A stretch of DNA of 46,423 nt from positions 1-46,423 of the forward strand of contig JAHLKU010000019.1 in the NCBI GenBank assembly GCA_020444505.1. The letters are read 5' to 3'. The DNA comes from Actinomycetota bacterium. GTDB lineage: Bacteria; Actinomycetota; Acidimicrobiia; Spongiisociales; UBA11373. This document shows positions 1 through 7,414 of this stretch, piece after piece (the stretch's first letter is position 1; each line of letters begins with the position of its first letter). Both the position numbers and the translations under genes were made by a program. Under the pieces are notes generated by a model that saw nothing but the letters and a program-made list of their open reading frames with translations, searched no databases and was not told where the DNA came from.

Positions 1-65
1 CTGGTGGTGGGTGGCTTCTCGGGTGCTACTGAGCGGGCGAGGGTTCGAGTCCGTCGGCGCCCACC
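1..65 (+). tRNA. Possible 3' part of a tRNA, 5' end outside the window
   Basis: A T-loop TTCGAGT lies at 44-50. It is flanked by a five-base stem (39-43 with 51-55) holding one G-G mismatch. A seven-base acceptor strand (56-62), a discriminator A at 63 and CC at 64-65 follow. The matching 5' acceptor strand would lie before base 1. The middle part does not fold into a standard seven-base anticodon loop: GTGGC (11-15) can pair with GCTAC (25-29), but that leaves nine bases. The amino acid cannot be named. It could be a type II tRNA, a decayed tRNA, or an attachment-site copy of a tRNA end. Confidence 0.35.
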
Positions 66-149
66 GTTGTCGTGTGGGGCGCGCCGCCGGGCATCGTGGA
101 ACGCGGGTGTCGTTCGATTGCGCTGCGGGGTGGTGACTCCCGCCCTGTG

Positions 150-410
150 TCAGCCCCGATCGCGGAGGCGGCGGAGCAGGCGGACGGCGATCCACCCCAG
201 GCCGGCCAGCACGTCGATCCACAGCCAGACGGCGATCGCCAGCACCCGGCCGGCCTGGAACCCGTACTCCCCGGCCCTGCACGCTTCGAGCGCGGCCCCG
301 GTGTGCCCCTCGCACGCCCCCGGGATCGCGAACACCACCACGAACGCCATCGCGACGTTGAAGGCGAGCAGCGCCCAGGTGGTCGTCTTCCACGCCCCTC
401 GTGCCCGCAT
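150..410 (-). CDS. Small two-span membrane protein (86 aa)
   Basis: The protein has two hydrophobic helices (about residues 9-31 and 54-78). They are joined by a short loop with two cysteines (C33 and C44) that could form a disulfide if the loop faces outward. The C-terminus is arginine-rich, which would place it in the cytoplasm. The ATG at 410 has a GAGG just upstream; a GTG one codon earlier is equally possible. It is transcribed away from the cyclase-like operon across an intergenic palindrome. I do not recognise the family. Hydrophobic pattern and charge distribution support a real gene; no function can be given. Confidence 0.6.
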   Translation of the reverse strand: MRARGAWKTTTWALLAFNVAMAFVVVFAIPGACEGHTGAALEACRAGEYGFQAGRVLAIAVWLWIDVLAGLGWIAVRLLRRLRDRG

Positions 411-468
411 CACACCTCGACGTCGCTCGCCGATCAGGCTACCGGCGATGGAGGAGGCCGGATCGGGC

Positions 469-485
469 CCAAACGGGCCGTTTGG
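469..485. promoter_or_regulatory. 17-bp palindrome between divergent genes, candidate operator
   Basis: CCAAACGG, one G, then CCGTTTGG form a perfect inverted repeat. It lies in the 175-base gap between the 86-aa membrane protein gene and the cyclase-like operon. No T tract follows, and both genes point away from it, so an operator is more likely than a terminator. No clear -35/-10 pair could be assigned next to it. Confidence 0.4.
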
Positions 486-585
486 CCCTTCCCCCGGCTC
501 CCGCTGCTCCCCAGGGTGGGGCCATGACGGGTCTCGCAGTGGTGGGCGGCGCGGCGGATGCGCGGCGCTCGTGCCTGTTGCCGCT

Positions 586-3537
586 GTGAAGGCCGTCTCC
601 CTCGCCCTCGTCGCCCTGTTCGTGTTCGGCGTCGTCGTGCAGTTGCGCACCTGGAGGAAGGCGAAGCGGGTGCGGCCCGTCTTCGTCGTGGTGTCCCAGG
701 CGTCGGCCTTGCTCGGCAGCATCGTCTTCTCCGTGGTGACGGGACGGCCCCCCGAGGCGGGCATGTGGATGCTCCTGCTGGGCGCCGGTGTCGTGTTCGG
801 CCTCGCCTACGGGGGCTTCGTGCGGGTGGAGCGGGGCGAGCGCGGGGTGATGATGGGGTACACCCTGCCCTGGATCGTCACGTGGGCCTGCCTGCTGGCC
901 GTCACCCAACTGTCGGCCGTGTTCGCCCAGTCCGTCCCGCTGGTGATCTGGTCGCTGGCCATCGTCAACCTCGGAGTCAACCTCGGCATGAACGGCCGCA
1001 TCCTGTCCGGGTACCGGGCCGCCCTCATCCCGTCCGGGACGAGCGTGCTCCTGGTGGCGGCCCTGGTCGCCGCGCTGGCCGCCGGGCTCTTGCTGGGTGG
1101 CCCGGCGGCGACCGCCCAGGAGGCCGGCGACTCCTTCGAGTTCGGGAGCGTCGCCGAGGTGCCGTCCGACCTCGCCTTCGCCGTGGTCCTGGGCGGCGGC
1201 GAGTTCCTCGGCGGCAGGGTGACGTACGGCTCGGGCGAAGGCGGCGAACCGCTCGTCCGGTTGGAGTACGGGGTCCGGGTCACGGACCTGGAGTCGTACT
1301 CGGAGCCGGCGGGGGGAGAGGGAGTTGCCGGACTGACGCCGGTGGAGGGTCTCCGCGAGACCGAAGCGGACCTCCTGGTGGACATCCGGTGGTATGCGAC
1401 CCAATCGGAGGCGGAAGCTGCCTTCGCCGCCCGAGCGCCGGATCCGGCGTGGCGTCGGCTCGGGCACAAGTCGTGGGACCCCGAGTTCACCCCGCAGATC
1501 GCCACGGGTGTCGATCTTCCGGTGCTCGACTACACCGGGCCCGAAACCCAGCAGACACGCAGGATTGTGCTCGTACGATTCGTCACCGGCAGCGCCTACG
1601 TCGAGTGGCTCTCCGATCTCGGCGGCTACGGCAGCGGGGCTCCGTGCTCCCACCCGGAGTTCCAGAGTCCCTGCGGGGACGAGCAACTCGTGCCCCTCGC
1701 CGCTGCGCTCGAAGGATCCTCGGTCTCCTCCCAGCCACCCTCGGGCGAGCCGGGCTCGGCCACGACCCAACCCGGGACCCAGGGGACGGCGGAGACGCCC
1801 GGTACCCCGGAGGCACCGGGCGACCCGGGGGCGCCGCAGGACGAGGAGGATCTCACCGACGAGCGCGTCGCCGCCGCGCTCGCCCTCGCCAACCTCATCC
1901 TCGCCGCCGGGTCGGCGACGCAGGTGCTCCAGACCGTCCCGGGCGGCGGCGGGAGCCCCGGGCCCGCCCCCGCGCCGCCGCCGGCCGCCCACCCACCCGC
2001 AGGCGACGGGCAGGTGTGGTACCAGCCGCCGTGGGAGGAGGGCGGCCCCATCCCGATGGACGCCGACTGGGTACGGGAGATCGAAGACCGGCAGCGGCGC
2101 GGGTACCGCTGGACCCGCCACGGGTGGTCCACCGACCGGCAGATCGCCATGCGCGAGCAGTGGGATGCCGCGCAGCAGGCCGCCGAGGCCCGGGAGCGCG
2201 AGGAGTTCCTCCGCGAGCAGCAGGAGGCGCGGGACCGCCTGGCCCGCCGCCGGGATGCGCTCGACTACGTGGAGAAGGCCACCGACGCCGCCATCGACCG
2301 GCTGGGGGTGGACCGCTACGGGCAACTGGTCGAGCAGATCTCCGAGCAGGCCTACAACGAGGACGGGAGCGTCAACGTCGAGTACGTGGGCAGGCTCCGC
2401 AAGGGCCTCGGCACCATGCTGCGGCGCGACCTGGAGATCCCCGACGAGTCGCTGCGGCACGACTGGGTGGCCGATTTCGCCTCGTCCACCTGGGAGGACG
2501 CCCGCCACTCGGCGCTCATCCGGATCGGCGCCGGGGTGCTGTCGAGCGGGCTGTCGGAGGGGTACTACCAGTCGCAGGGCCTCTACGACGCGATGCAGAC
2601 GGCCTCCGAGCAGAGCGACGAACCGCTCACCCTGGCCGACGGGCTACGCACGATGTACGGGACCATCGCCGAGGAGACGTTGCCGATCACCACGGTGCGC
2701 AAACTGGTGACCGGCGAGGAGGTCACCGTCTACGACGTGCTCGGCGACGTGTTCAAGGGGGCGAACCTCCGCAGCCAGGTGAAGGGCATCAAGGCCGAGC
2801 ACGTCCCGGACGACGCCGGCCTCGTCGCCTGGCAGCGCCGGGCCGTCCAGTCGGAGGCCACCACGTCCGGGGTGCAGATGAAGTTCCGCAAGGTGAACCC
2901 CGGCAGGCGCTTCAAGCTGGTCCGCGAGAAGAACCTGCCCGGCAAGCAGCCGTGGATGAAGCAGAAGTCCATCGACGCCGACGACGTGAAGTACCTGGGG
3001 TACGACGAAGCGCAACTCGGCCGGGTGCCGTCGGGGCCGCCGAAGCCGCCGAGCGGCTTCGCCGACGCCGACGAGTACCGCAAGGCGGTGGCCCACTACG
3101 AGAAGCGGTCGGCCGAGTGGTCGAAGGCCGGGTCGGCCACCCAGGACGCCCTCGAGGCCGGCACCGTGGCCGACGTGGACGGCGCCCTGTACTCGGTGGA
3201 CCCGGTCACCGGCAAGCCGGCGAAGCCGTTCGTGTCCGACCTCGACCCGGCCGACATGATGACGGTGGACGGCCGCCGGCTCACCGACGCCGAGGTGGTC
3301 GATGTGATGAAGCGCCTGGAGGAGCGGGGCCTGGCCTCCGGCAACCACGGCACCCCGTACACCTGGGATCTGCCCGAGGACAGCCCGCTCCAGGGCATGA
3401 AGGCCGACCTGATCGCCAAGATCGAGGGCGGCGACCACGGCGGCTGGTTCGTCCCCGACGGCACGGCCGGCGCACGCCCGCCGTGGACCGCCGGGGCCGT
3501 CGGCGCCGGCATACAGGACGCCGGGGGTGGGCCGTGA
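586..3537 (+). CDS. Polytopic membrane protein with C-terminal class II nucleotidyl cyclase-like domain (983 aa)
   Basis: Residues 1-171 carry six membrane segments (about 2-20, 33-51, 60-78, 93-113, 116-134, 152-171). A domain of about 210 residues with two cysteines and Pro/Gly-rich linkers follows. Then come a probable seventh hydrophobic segment (428-449), a charged coiled coil (515-562) and a helical region. The C-terminal domain (about 765-960) begins MKFRKVN, like the FRPVN stretch of CyaA. K787 and K794-S795 are seven apart, as are K58 and K65-S of CyaA. S-D885-L-D887 matches the metal-binding DYD, and N-H921-G-T matches the catalytic His-Gly. The Asn expected six residues after His is Trp here, and the domain is shorter than known cyclases. 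By topology the domain would be cytoplasmic, which suggests a sensor-cyclase rather than a secreted toxin. GTG 586 is chosen because the membrane segment begins there; translation further upstream has no membrane character. The gene overlaps the next by four bases. Activity is inferred. Confidence 0.6.
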   Translation: MKAVSLALVALFVFGVVVQLRTWRKAKRVRPVFVVVSQASALLGSIVFSVVTGRPPEAGMWMLLLGAGVVFGLAYGGFVRVERGERGVMMGYTLPWIVTWACLLAVTQLSAVFAQSVPLVIWSLAIVNLGVNLGMNGRILSGYRAALIPSGTSVLLVAALVAALAAGLLLGGPAATAQEAGDSFEFGSVAEVPSDLAFAVVLGGGEFLGGRVTYGSGEGGEPLVRLEYGVRVTDLESYSEPAGGEGVAGLTPVEGLRETEADLLVDIRWYATQSEAEAAFAARAPDPAWRRLGHKSWDPEFTPQIATGVDLPVLDYTGPETQQTRRIVLVRFVTGSAYVEWLSDLGGYGSGAPCSHPEFQSPCGDEQLVPLAAALEGSSVSSQPPSGEPGSATTQPGTQGTAETPGTPEAPGDPGAPQDEEDLTDERVAAALALANLILAAGSATQVLQTVPGGGGSPGPAPAPPPAAHPPAGDGQVWYQPPWEEGGPIPMDADWVREIEDRQRRGYRWTRHGWSTDRQIAMREQWDAAQQAAEAREREEFLREQQEARDRLARRRDALDYVEKATDAAIDRLGVDRYGQLVEQISEQAYNEDGSVNVEYVGRLRKGLGTMLRRDLEIPDESLRHDWVADFASSTWEDARHSALIRIGAGVLSSGLSEGYYQSQGLYDAMQTASEQSDEPLTLADGLRTMYGTIAEETLPITTVRKLVTGEEVTVYDVLGDVFKGANLRSQVKGIKAEHVPDDAGLVAWQRRAVQSEATTSGVQMKFRKVNPGRRFKLVREKNLPGKQPWMKQKSIDADDVKYLGYDEAQLGRVPSGPPKPPSGFADADEYRKAVAHYEKRSAEWSKAGSATQDALEAGTVADVDGALYSVDPVTGKPAKPFVSDLDPADMMTVDGRRLTDAEVVDVMKRLEERGLASGNHGTPYTWDLPEDSPLQGMKADLIAKIEGGDHGGWFVPDGTAGARPPWTAGAVGAGIQDAGGGP

Positions 3538-4337
3538 GCCGGACCGGGCGCGACCGTCACGCCGGTGCGTACGTCGAGGCGGCGCGGGTGCTCGCCGAGT
3601 TGGACCGGCTGGAGGCGTCGGCGTCCTTCGCCCCGAGGCGGGTGGCGGCACACCGGGCGCTCTGGCACGCCCGTGCGGACGAGGCGGCCGCCGCCTACGA
3701 GGGGAGCCTCCCGGCCACGGCCGTGTCGCGCTGCCCGCACACCGGAGACGTGCTGTCCCTGCCCATCGACCTCGCCGGGCTCGACGGGCCGTGGTGGAAC
3801 CACGACGTCCCCCGCCGGCCACTGCCGGCCGGGGCCCCGGCCACGCTGGTGGGGTTCGACGGCGCCATCGCGATCGAACCCCCGCTCCCCGACCTCCCGT
3901 ACCCGGTGAAGCTGGGGCCCGAGGTGCCCACCGTGGTGCCGCGCATGCTGGAGGGCACCGGGGTGATCGCCGTGCTCTCGCAGCTCGCCATCGCCGGGAG
4001 CACCGCCTACCTGACGGCCTACTACGCGCCGCAGGTCGGCCCCGGGACCCCCGTGCTGGACGAGTGGGGCACCGATCACTACCTGGGCGCCGCACCCGAC
4101 GGGAGGCCGGTGGAGGTGCCGGTCGGCGGCGAGGAGCGGGACCCCGACCTCGGGGCGTGGATGGAGGAGGGCGCGCTGGTGTGGATCGCCCCCGGGGACC
4201 ACCGGATGCGGCTCCGGAAGAGCCGGCGGGGGTGCCCGTTCCTGGGGATCGAGGGCTCCGCGGAGGTGGGGTGGCTGATCGGAGGCGCCGTGGTGAGGGG
4301 AGCGGCGGATGCAGGACGACCAGGAGGGATGCGATGA
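3534..4337 (+). CDS. Conserved-looking cytosolic protein, cyclase partner or immunity candidate (267 aa)
   Basis: This is the second gene of the operon, starting on a GTG that overlaps the upstream stop (GTGA). It has no signal peptide or membrane segment. The N-terminal 60 residues are helical and Arg/Ala-rich. A motif then follows at 66-91 (R-C67-P-H-T-G, ending DGPWWNHD), then LGPEVPTVVPRML at 127-139, EWGTDHY at 177-183, and C234-P near the end. I recall similar CP-x-TG and WW-x-x-D proteins only as uncharacterised neighbours of effector or toxin-like proteins, so an immunity or regulatory role is a guess from context. Tight translational coupling to both neighbours is the firm observation. 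Confidence 0.6.
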   Translation: MSRTGRDRHAGAYVEAARVLAELDRLEASASFAPRRVAAHRALWHARADEAAAAYEGSLPATAVSRCPHTGDVLSLPIDLAGLDGPWWNHDVPRRPLPAGAPATLVGFDGAIAIEPPLPDLPYPVKLGPEVPTVVPRMLEGTGVIAVLSQLAIAGSTAYLTAYYAPQVGPGTPVLDEWGTDHYLGAAPDGRPVEVPVGGEERDPDLGAWMEEGALVWIAPGDHRMRLRKSRRGCPFLGIEGSAEVGWLIGGAVVRGAADAGRPGGMR

Positions 4338-5341
4338 CCACCATGCCCCGGCGGTTCCGGGCCGACACCCGCACGCTGGCAGCGGCGGCCGCTGCGGCAG
4401 GCGTCGCCCCGGGGCCCGGGTCGCTGCTCCCGCCGCCGGCACCCGCCGACGCGTCGCTGCTGCGGGCGGCAGGCCTCATGGACGGGGGCGCCGTCGACGC
4501 AACGCTCGCGGCGGGGCTGGCGGTCGCTGCCGATCCCGGGATCGAGGTGCGGGTGACGGCCAACGGCGCCGGCCGCCCGGTGTGGGTGGAGACCCGGGTC
4601 GCCGCCCGGCCCGGCGCACCGGTGCTCGCCGCCGTCGCAGAGGACGACGGGATGTTCGACATCGCCGTCATGGGCTCCCGGCGCCAGGCGGTGCTGCTGC
4701 TCGACGAGCTGATCGGCATCACCGACCTCGTGGCCGGCGCCCCGGAGGCACGCTACGACCTCGACCTCCCCGGCTTCGTCGCGCTCCTGGCCGCCGCCGA
4801 CGTGCTGCAGTTCGCCGCCCTGATGGCCCGGATCGAGCGGGCGCCCCGCCGTCCACCTCCGCCGCTGGGGGCCGAGCAACTGCACGGGATGGTCGAACGC
4901 GGCCTGCAGGCGCCCGACACCCGCTGGGCCGTGACCGCCGGGGCGGCGGCGGCCCCGGTGGGGCTCGGGCTCGGCCCGGGCGACCTCGCAGCCGGCCTCC
5001 GCACGCTGGCGGCGAGCGGGCTCGTCGAGGGACGGACCCTCACCGGGGAGGGGTACCGGGTCGCCTCGGCGCTGAACCAGCTGGTGGGGACCGCCTCGCT
5101 GGTCGTGGTGCGCGAGGGATCCCCGGCTCCGGGGTGGATCACCCTGTTCCGCTGTGCGACGGCGATCTGGGCGGCGTCGTGGGGGAAGGGCCCGGGGGGC
5201 ACGTCGGTGACCCTGCTGGAGCTCGACCACACCGCCGCACTGGGAGTGGTGGAGGGCATGCTCAGCGAGGAGGCGTTCGCCCCGGAGGGGGAGATCCCCG
5301 GCGCGGCCGGCGCACCCCCGACCCCACCGCCCGACGAGTAG
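4334..5341 (+). CDS. Unrecognised protein, third gene of the cyclase-like operon (335 aa)
   Basis: The ATG at 4334 overlaps the preceding stop (ATGA). The protein is soluble. It has an Ala-rich helical N-terminus, a mixed alpha/beta region (about 70-135), a helical middle, and a segment resembling a winged helix (about 175-250). A further alpha/beta region follows and the tail is Pro-rich. Its layout faintly recalls EspG-type chaperones of type VII secretion, but I see no diagnostic motif and no ESX gene nearby. It probably acts with the two upstream proteins because all three are translationally coupled. Function unknown. Confidence 0.55.
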   Translation: MTTMPRRFRADTRTLAAAAAAAGVAPGPGSLLPPPAPADASLLRAAGLMDGGAVDATLAAGLAVAADPGIEVRVTANGAGRPVWVETRVAARPGAPVLAAVAEDDGMFDIAVMGSRRQAVLLLDELIGITDLVAGAPEARYDLDLPGFVALLAAADVLQFAALMARIERAPRRPPPPLGAEQLHGMVERGLQAPDTRWAVTAGAAAAPVGLGLGPGDLAAGLRTLAASGLVEGRTLTGEGYRVASALNQLVGTASLVVVREGSPAPGWITLFRCATAIWAASWGKGPGGTSVTLLELDHTAALGVVEGMLSEEAFAPEGEIPGAAGAPPTPPPDE

Positions 5342-5392
5342 CGCCGGCCCCGGAGCCCGGCTCGGGATGCGACGCCGCCGGGAGCGCGCGGC

Positions 5393-6187
5393 TCAGCGCC
5401 GGTGCAGCAGGTCCTCGATGGCCGGCATCGCCGCCTCGGCGGCGGCCCTGCCCCGCTCGTAGAGGTCGGGGACGGCCTTGAACGAGAACGAAGAGAACTC
5501 GCCCACGTCGGGCTCGATGTCGATGTCGGCCCGGGGCCGGTCTCCCTGGCGCGCGGCGATCTCGGCGGCGGCGAGCAGCAGGTCGACCGGGTTGCCGGGA
5601 GGCTCCGGCTGCGGCGATGCCCCGACGTCCACGCCGATCACTGCGGTGGCGCCGTAGAGGGGGGGCACGTCGGCGGGGTAGTTGGCCACCGTGCCGCCGT
5701 CGATGAGCAGGTGCTCGCCCCACTCGATGGGCATGAAGAGCCCGGGGATCGCCATGCTGGCCTCCACCGCCGCCGCCACGTCGCCCTCGGTGAGCAGCAC
5801 CCGCTCGCCGGTGAGCACGTCGCACGCCACGGCCACGAACGGCACCCGGAGCTGGTCGAAGGACGCCCCGCCGAACCGGTCGGCCAGCAGTTCGGTGAAC
5901 GGGGTGGTGGAGAACAGCGCCCGGCGCGTCGGGAGCACCGGCCGGACCAGCCGGGGCCAGGAGAGCCGCTGCAGCTGCTCGACCATCTCCTGCGGCGGCA
6001 TCCCGCTGGCGTAGGCCGCTCCGGCCATCGCCCCGGCACTGGTGCCGGCGATCACGTGGATCGGCACCCGCTGCTCGTCGAGCACCGCCAGCACGCCGCA
6101 GTGGGCGGCGCCGCGCACCGCCCCGCCGCTGAGGGCGAGGCCGACGACGGGCGGTGTCCTGCGGAACGGCCGCCATCTCATCGGCAC
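5393..6187 (-). CDS. Patatin-like phospholipase family protein (RssA type, 264 aa)
   Basis: Serine acyl hydrolase of the patatin fold, expected to act on phospholipids or other acyl esters. Near the N-terminus SGGAVRG forms the oxyanion-hole glycine loop. GTSAG carries the nucleophile serine, and DGG further on carries the partner aspartate. Length fits short bacterial RssA/YchK-like proteins without extra domains. There is no signal peptide. GTG at 6187 is preferred because AAGGAG lies seven bases upstream; ATG at 6181 is the alternative. The gene converges with the cyclase-like operon. A weak GAGC/GCTC hairpin at 5353-5363 may end both transcripts. Confidence 0.88.
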   Translation of the reverse strand: MPMRWRPFRRTPPVVGLALSGGAVRGAAHCGVLAVLDEQRVPIHVIAGTSAGAMAGAAYASGMPPQEMVEQLQRLSWPRLVRPVLPTRRALFSTTPFTELLADRFGGASFDQLRVPFVAVACDVLTGERVLLTEGDVAAAVEASMAIPGLFMPIEWGEHLLIDGGTVANYPADVPPLYGATAVIGVDVGASPQPEPPGNPVDLLLAAAEIAARQGDRPRADIDIEPDVGEFSSFSFKAVPDLYERGRAAAEAAMPAIEDLLHRR

Positions 6188-6279
6188 GTGTGCACTCCTT
6201 CCGCGCAACGGGAACGGCGCTGCGCCGCCGCGCCTCCGCTTCGAATCTAGGCGTGCCGGCTGCGGGCTCGCCCGGCAGG

Positions 6280-6305
6280 GTTTGCGGCGGCCCCGTTGCG
6301 GATAC
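6280..6305 (+). promoter_or_regulatory. Candidate SigB/SigF-type promoter of gnd
   Basis: GTTT at 6280-6283, a 16-base spacer and GGATAC at 6300-6305, 46 bases before the gnd start. The -10 differs by one base from GGGTAC at sister sites. The spacer length is identical to four other sites in this window. Confidence 0.5.
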
Positions 6306-6351
6306 TCCTCACCTGGGGGCGTTGCCGCGTCCCGGGGCAGAAGGAGCAGCC

Positions 6352-7395
6352 ATGAACGACGACAGGGAAGCCGGGGAGCCGATGCAGATTGGGATGATCG
6401 GGCTGGGGCGCATGGGAGCCAACCTGGTGCGCCGGTTGGAATCGGAGGGCCACCGCTGCGTCGTCCACGACATCGACCCGGAGGCCGCCGCTGCGCTGCA
6501 GTCCGACCGGGTGCGGCCTGCGGCGACGATCGAGGAGCTGGCCGGCGCCCTCCCCGCGCCCAGGGTGGTGTGGATCATGGTGCCGGCCGCCGCGGTGGAC
6601 GCGGTGCTCGATGGTCTGGTCCCCTCGTTGCAGGAGGGAGACATCGTCGTGGACGGTGGCAACTCGTACTACCGGGACGACATCGACCGGTCCCGGCGGC
6701 TCTCCGAGCGCGGCGTCCACTACGTCGACTGCGGCACGAGCGGCGGCGTCTGGGGCCTCGAGCGGGGGTACAGCCTCATGATCGGCGGAGACCCCGGGCC
6801 GGTCGAGCACCTCGGGCCGATCTTCTCGGCCATCGCCCCCGGCAGGTCGGCCGCCCCCGCCACTCCCGGCAGGAGCCGGGAGGGCACCGCACCCGACGGG
6901 TACCTCCACTGCGGTCCGGCGGGTGCCGGGCACTTCGTCAAGATGGTCCACAACGGCGTGGAGTACGGGATGATGGAGGCGATCGCCGAAGGGCTCGCCA
7001 TCCTGGAGCGTGCCGGCATCGGTCTCGGGGACGGGGGCTCCGCCGATGCGGAGACCACACCGCTGGCCGATCCCGGGGCCTACCCGTACCGGTTCGATCT
7101 CGGCGAGGTGGCCGAGGTCTGGCGCCGCGGCTCGGTGGTGGCGTCGTGGCTGGTCGACCTGGTGGCCGATGCCCTGGCCTCCGACCCCGGCCTCGCCTCC
7201 TACTCGGGGCGGGTCGCCGACTCCGGAGAAGGCCGCTGGACCGCCATCGCGGCCGTCGAGGAGGGCGTGCCGGCACCGGTCATCACCGCAGCGCTCGACC
7301 AGCGATTCGGGTCTCGTGGCGGGGGAGTGTTCGCCGGCAAGGCGCTGTCGGCCATGCGCCGGGAGTTCGGCGGCCACCCCGAGCCGACCACCTGA
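6352..7395 (+). CDS. gnd: 6-phosphogluconate dehydrogenase, short (GndA/YqeC-like) type (347 aa)
   Basis: Oxidatively decarboxylates 6-phosphogluconate to ribulose 5-phosphate, giving NAD(P)H. The NAD(P)-binding motif GLGRMG is near residue 15. DGGNSYY, a GTSGG substrate loop and KMVHNGVEYG with the catalytic lysine follow in the family order. At 347 residues it is the short form rather than the roughly 470-residue enterobacterial form. Short forms are often NAD-preferring, which is not resolved here. AAGGAG lies five bases before the ATG. It converges with zwf, the other oxidative pentose phosphate enzyme, with only 19 bases between stops. A stress-sigma-type promoter lies upstream. Confidence 0.92.
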   Translation: MNDDREAGEPMQIGMIGLGRMGANLVRRLESEGHRCVVHDIDPEAAAALQSDRVRPAATIEELAGALPAPRVVWIMVPAAAVDAVLDGLVPSLQEGDIVVDGGNSYYRDDIDRSRRLSERGVHYVDCGTSGGVWGLERGYSLMIGGDPGPVEHLGPIFSAIAPGRSAAPATPGRSREGTAPDGYLHCGPAGAGHFVKMVHNGVEYGMMEAIAEGLAILERAGIGLGDGGSADAETTPLADPGAYPYRFDLGEVAEVWRRGSVVASWLVDLVADALASDPGLASYSGRVADSGEGRWTAIAAVEEGVPAPVITAALDQRFGSRGGGVFAGKALSAMRREFGGHPEPTT

Positions 7396-7414
7396 GACTC
7401 TCCCGGCCCGCGGC

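Noticed and set aside
4-585. N-terminal extension of the cyclase-like protein
   Set aside because: The frame is open but the added 194 residues are Arg/Ser/Pro-rich, run through the tRNA-like end and antisense to the small membrane protein. The membrane protein proper begins at GTG 586.
439-2508. Long open frame (689 codons) on the reverse strand
   Set aside because: It mirrors the cyclase-like gene. Its translation is rich in Arg, Pro, Gly and His without domains, as expected for antisense frames at very high GC.
2644-4722. Long reverse-strand frame (692 codons)
   Set aside because: It runs across three coupled forward genes with good overlaps, and its composition is low-complexity.
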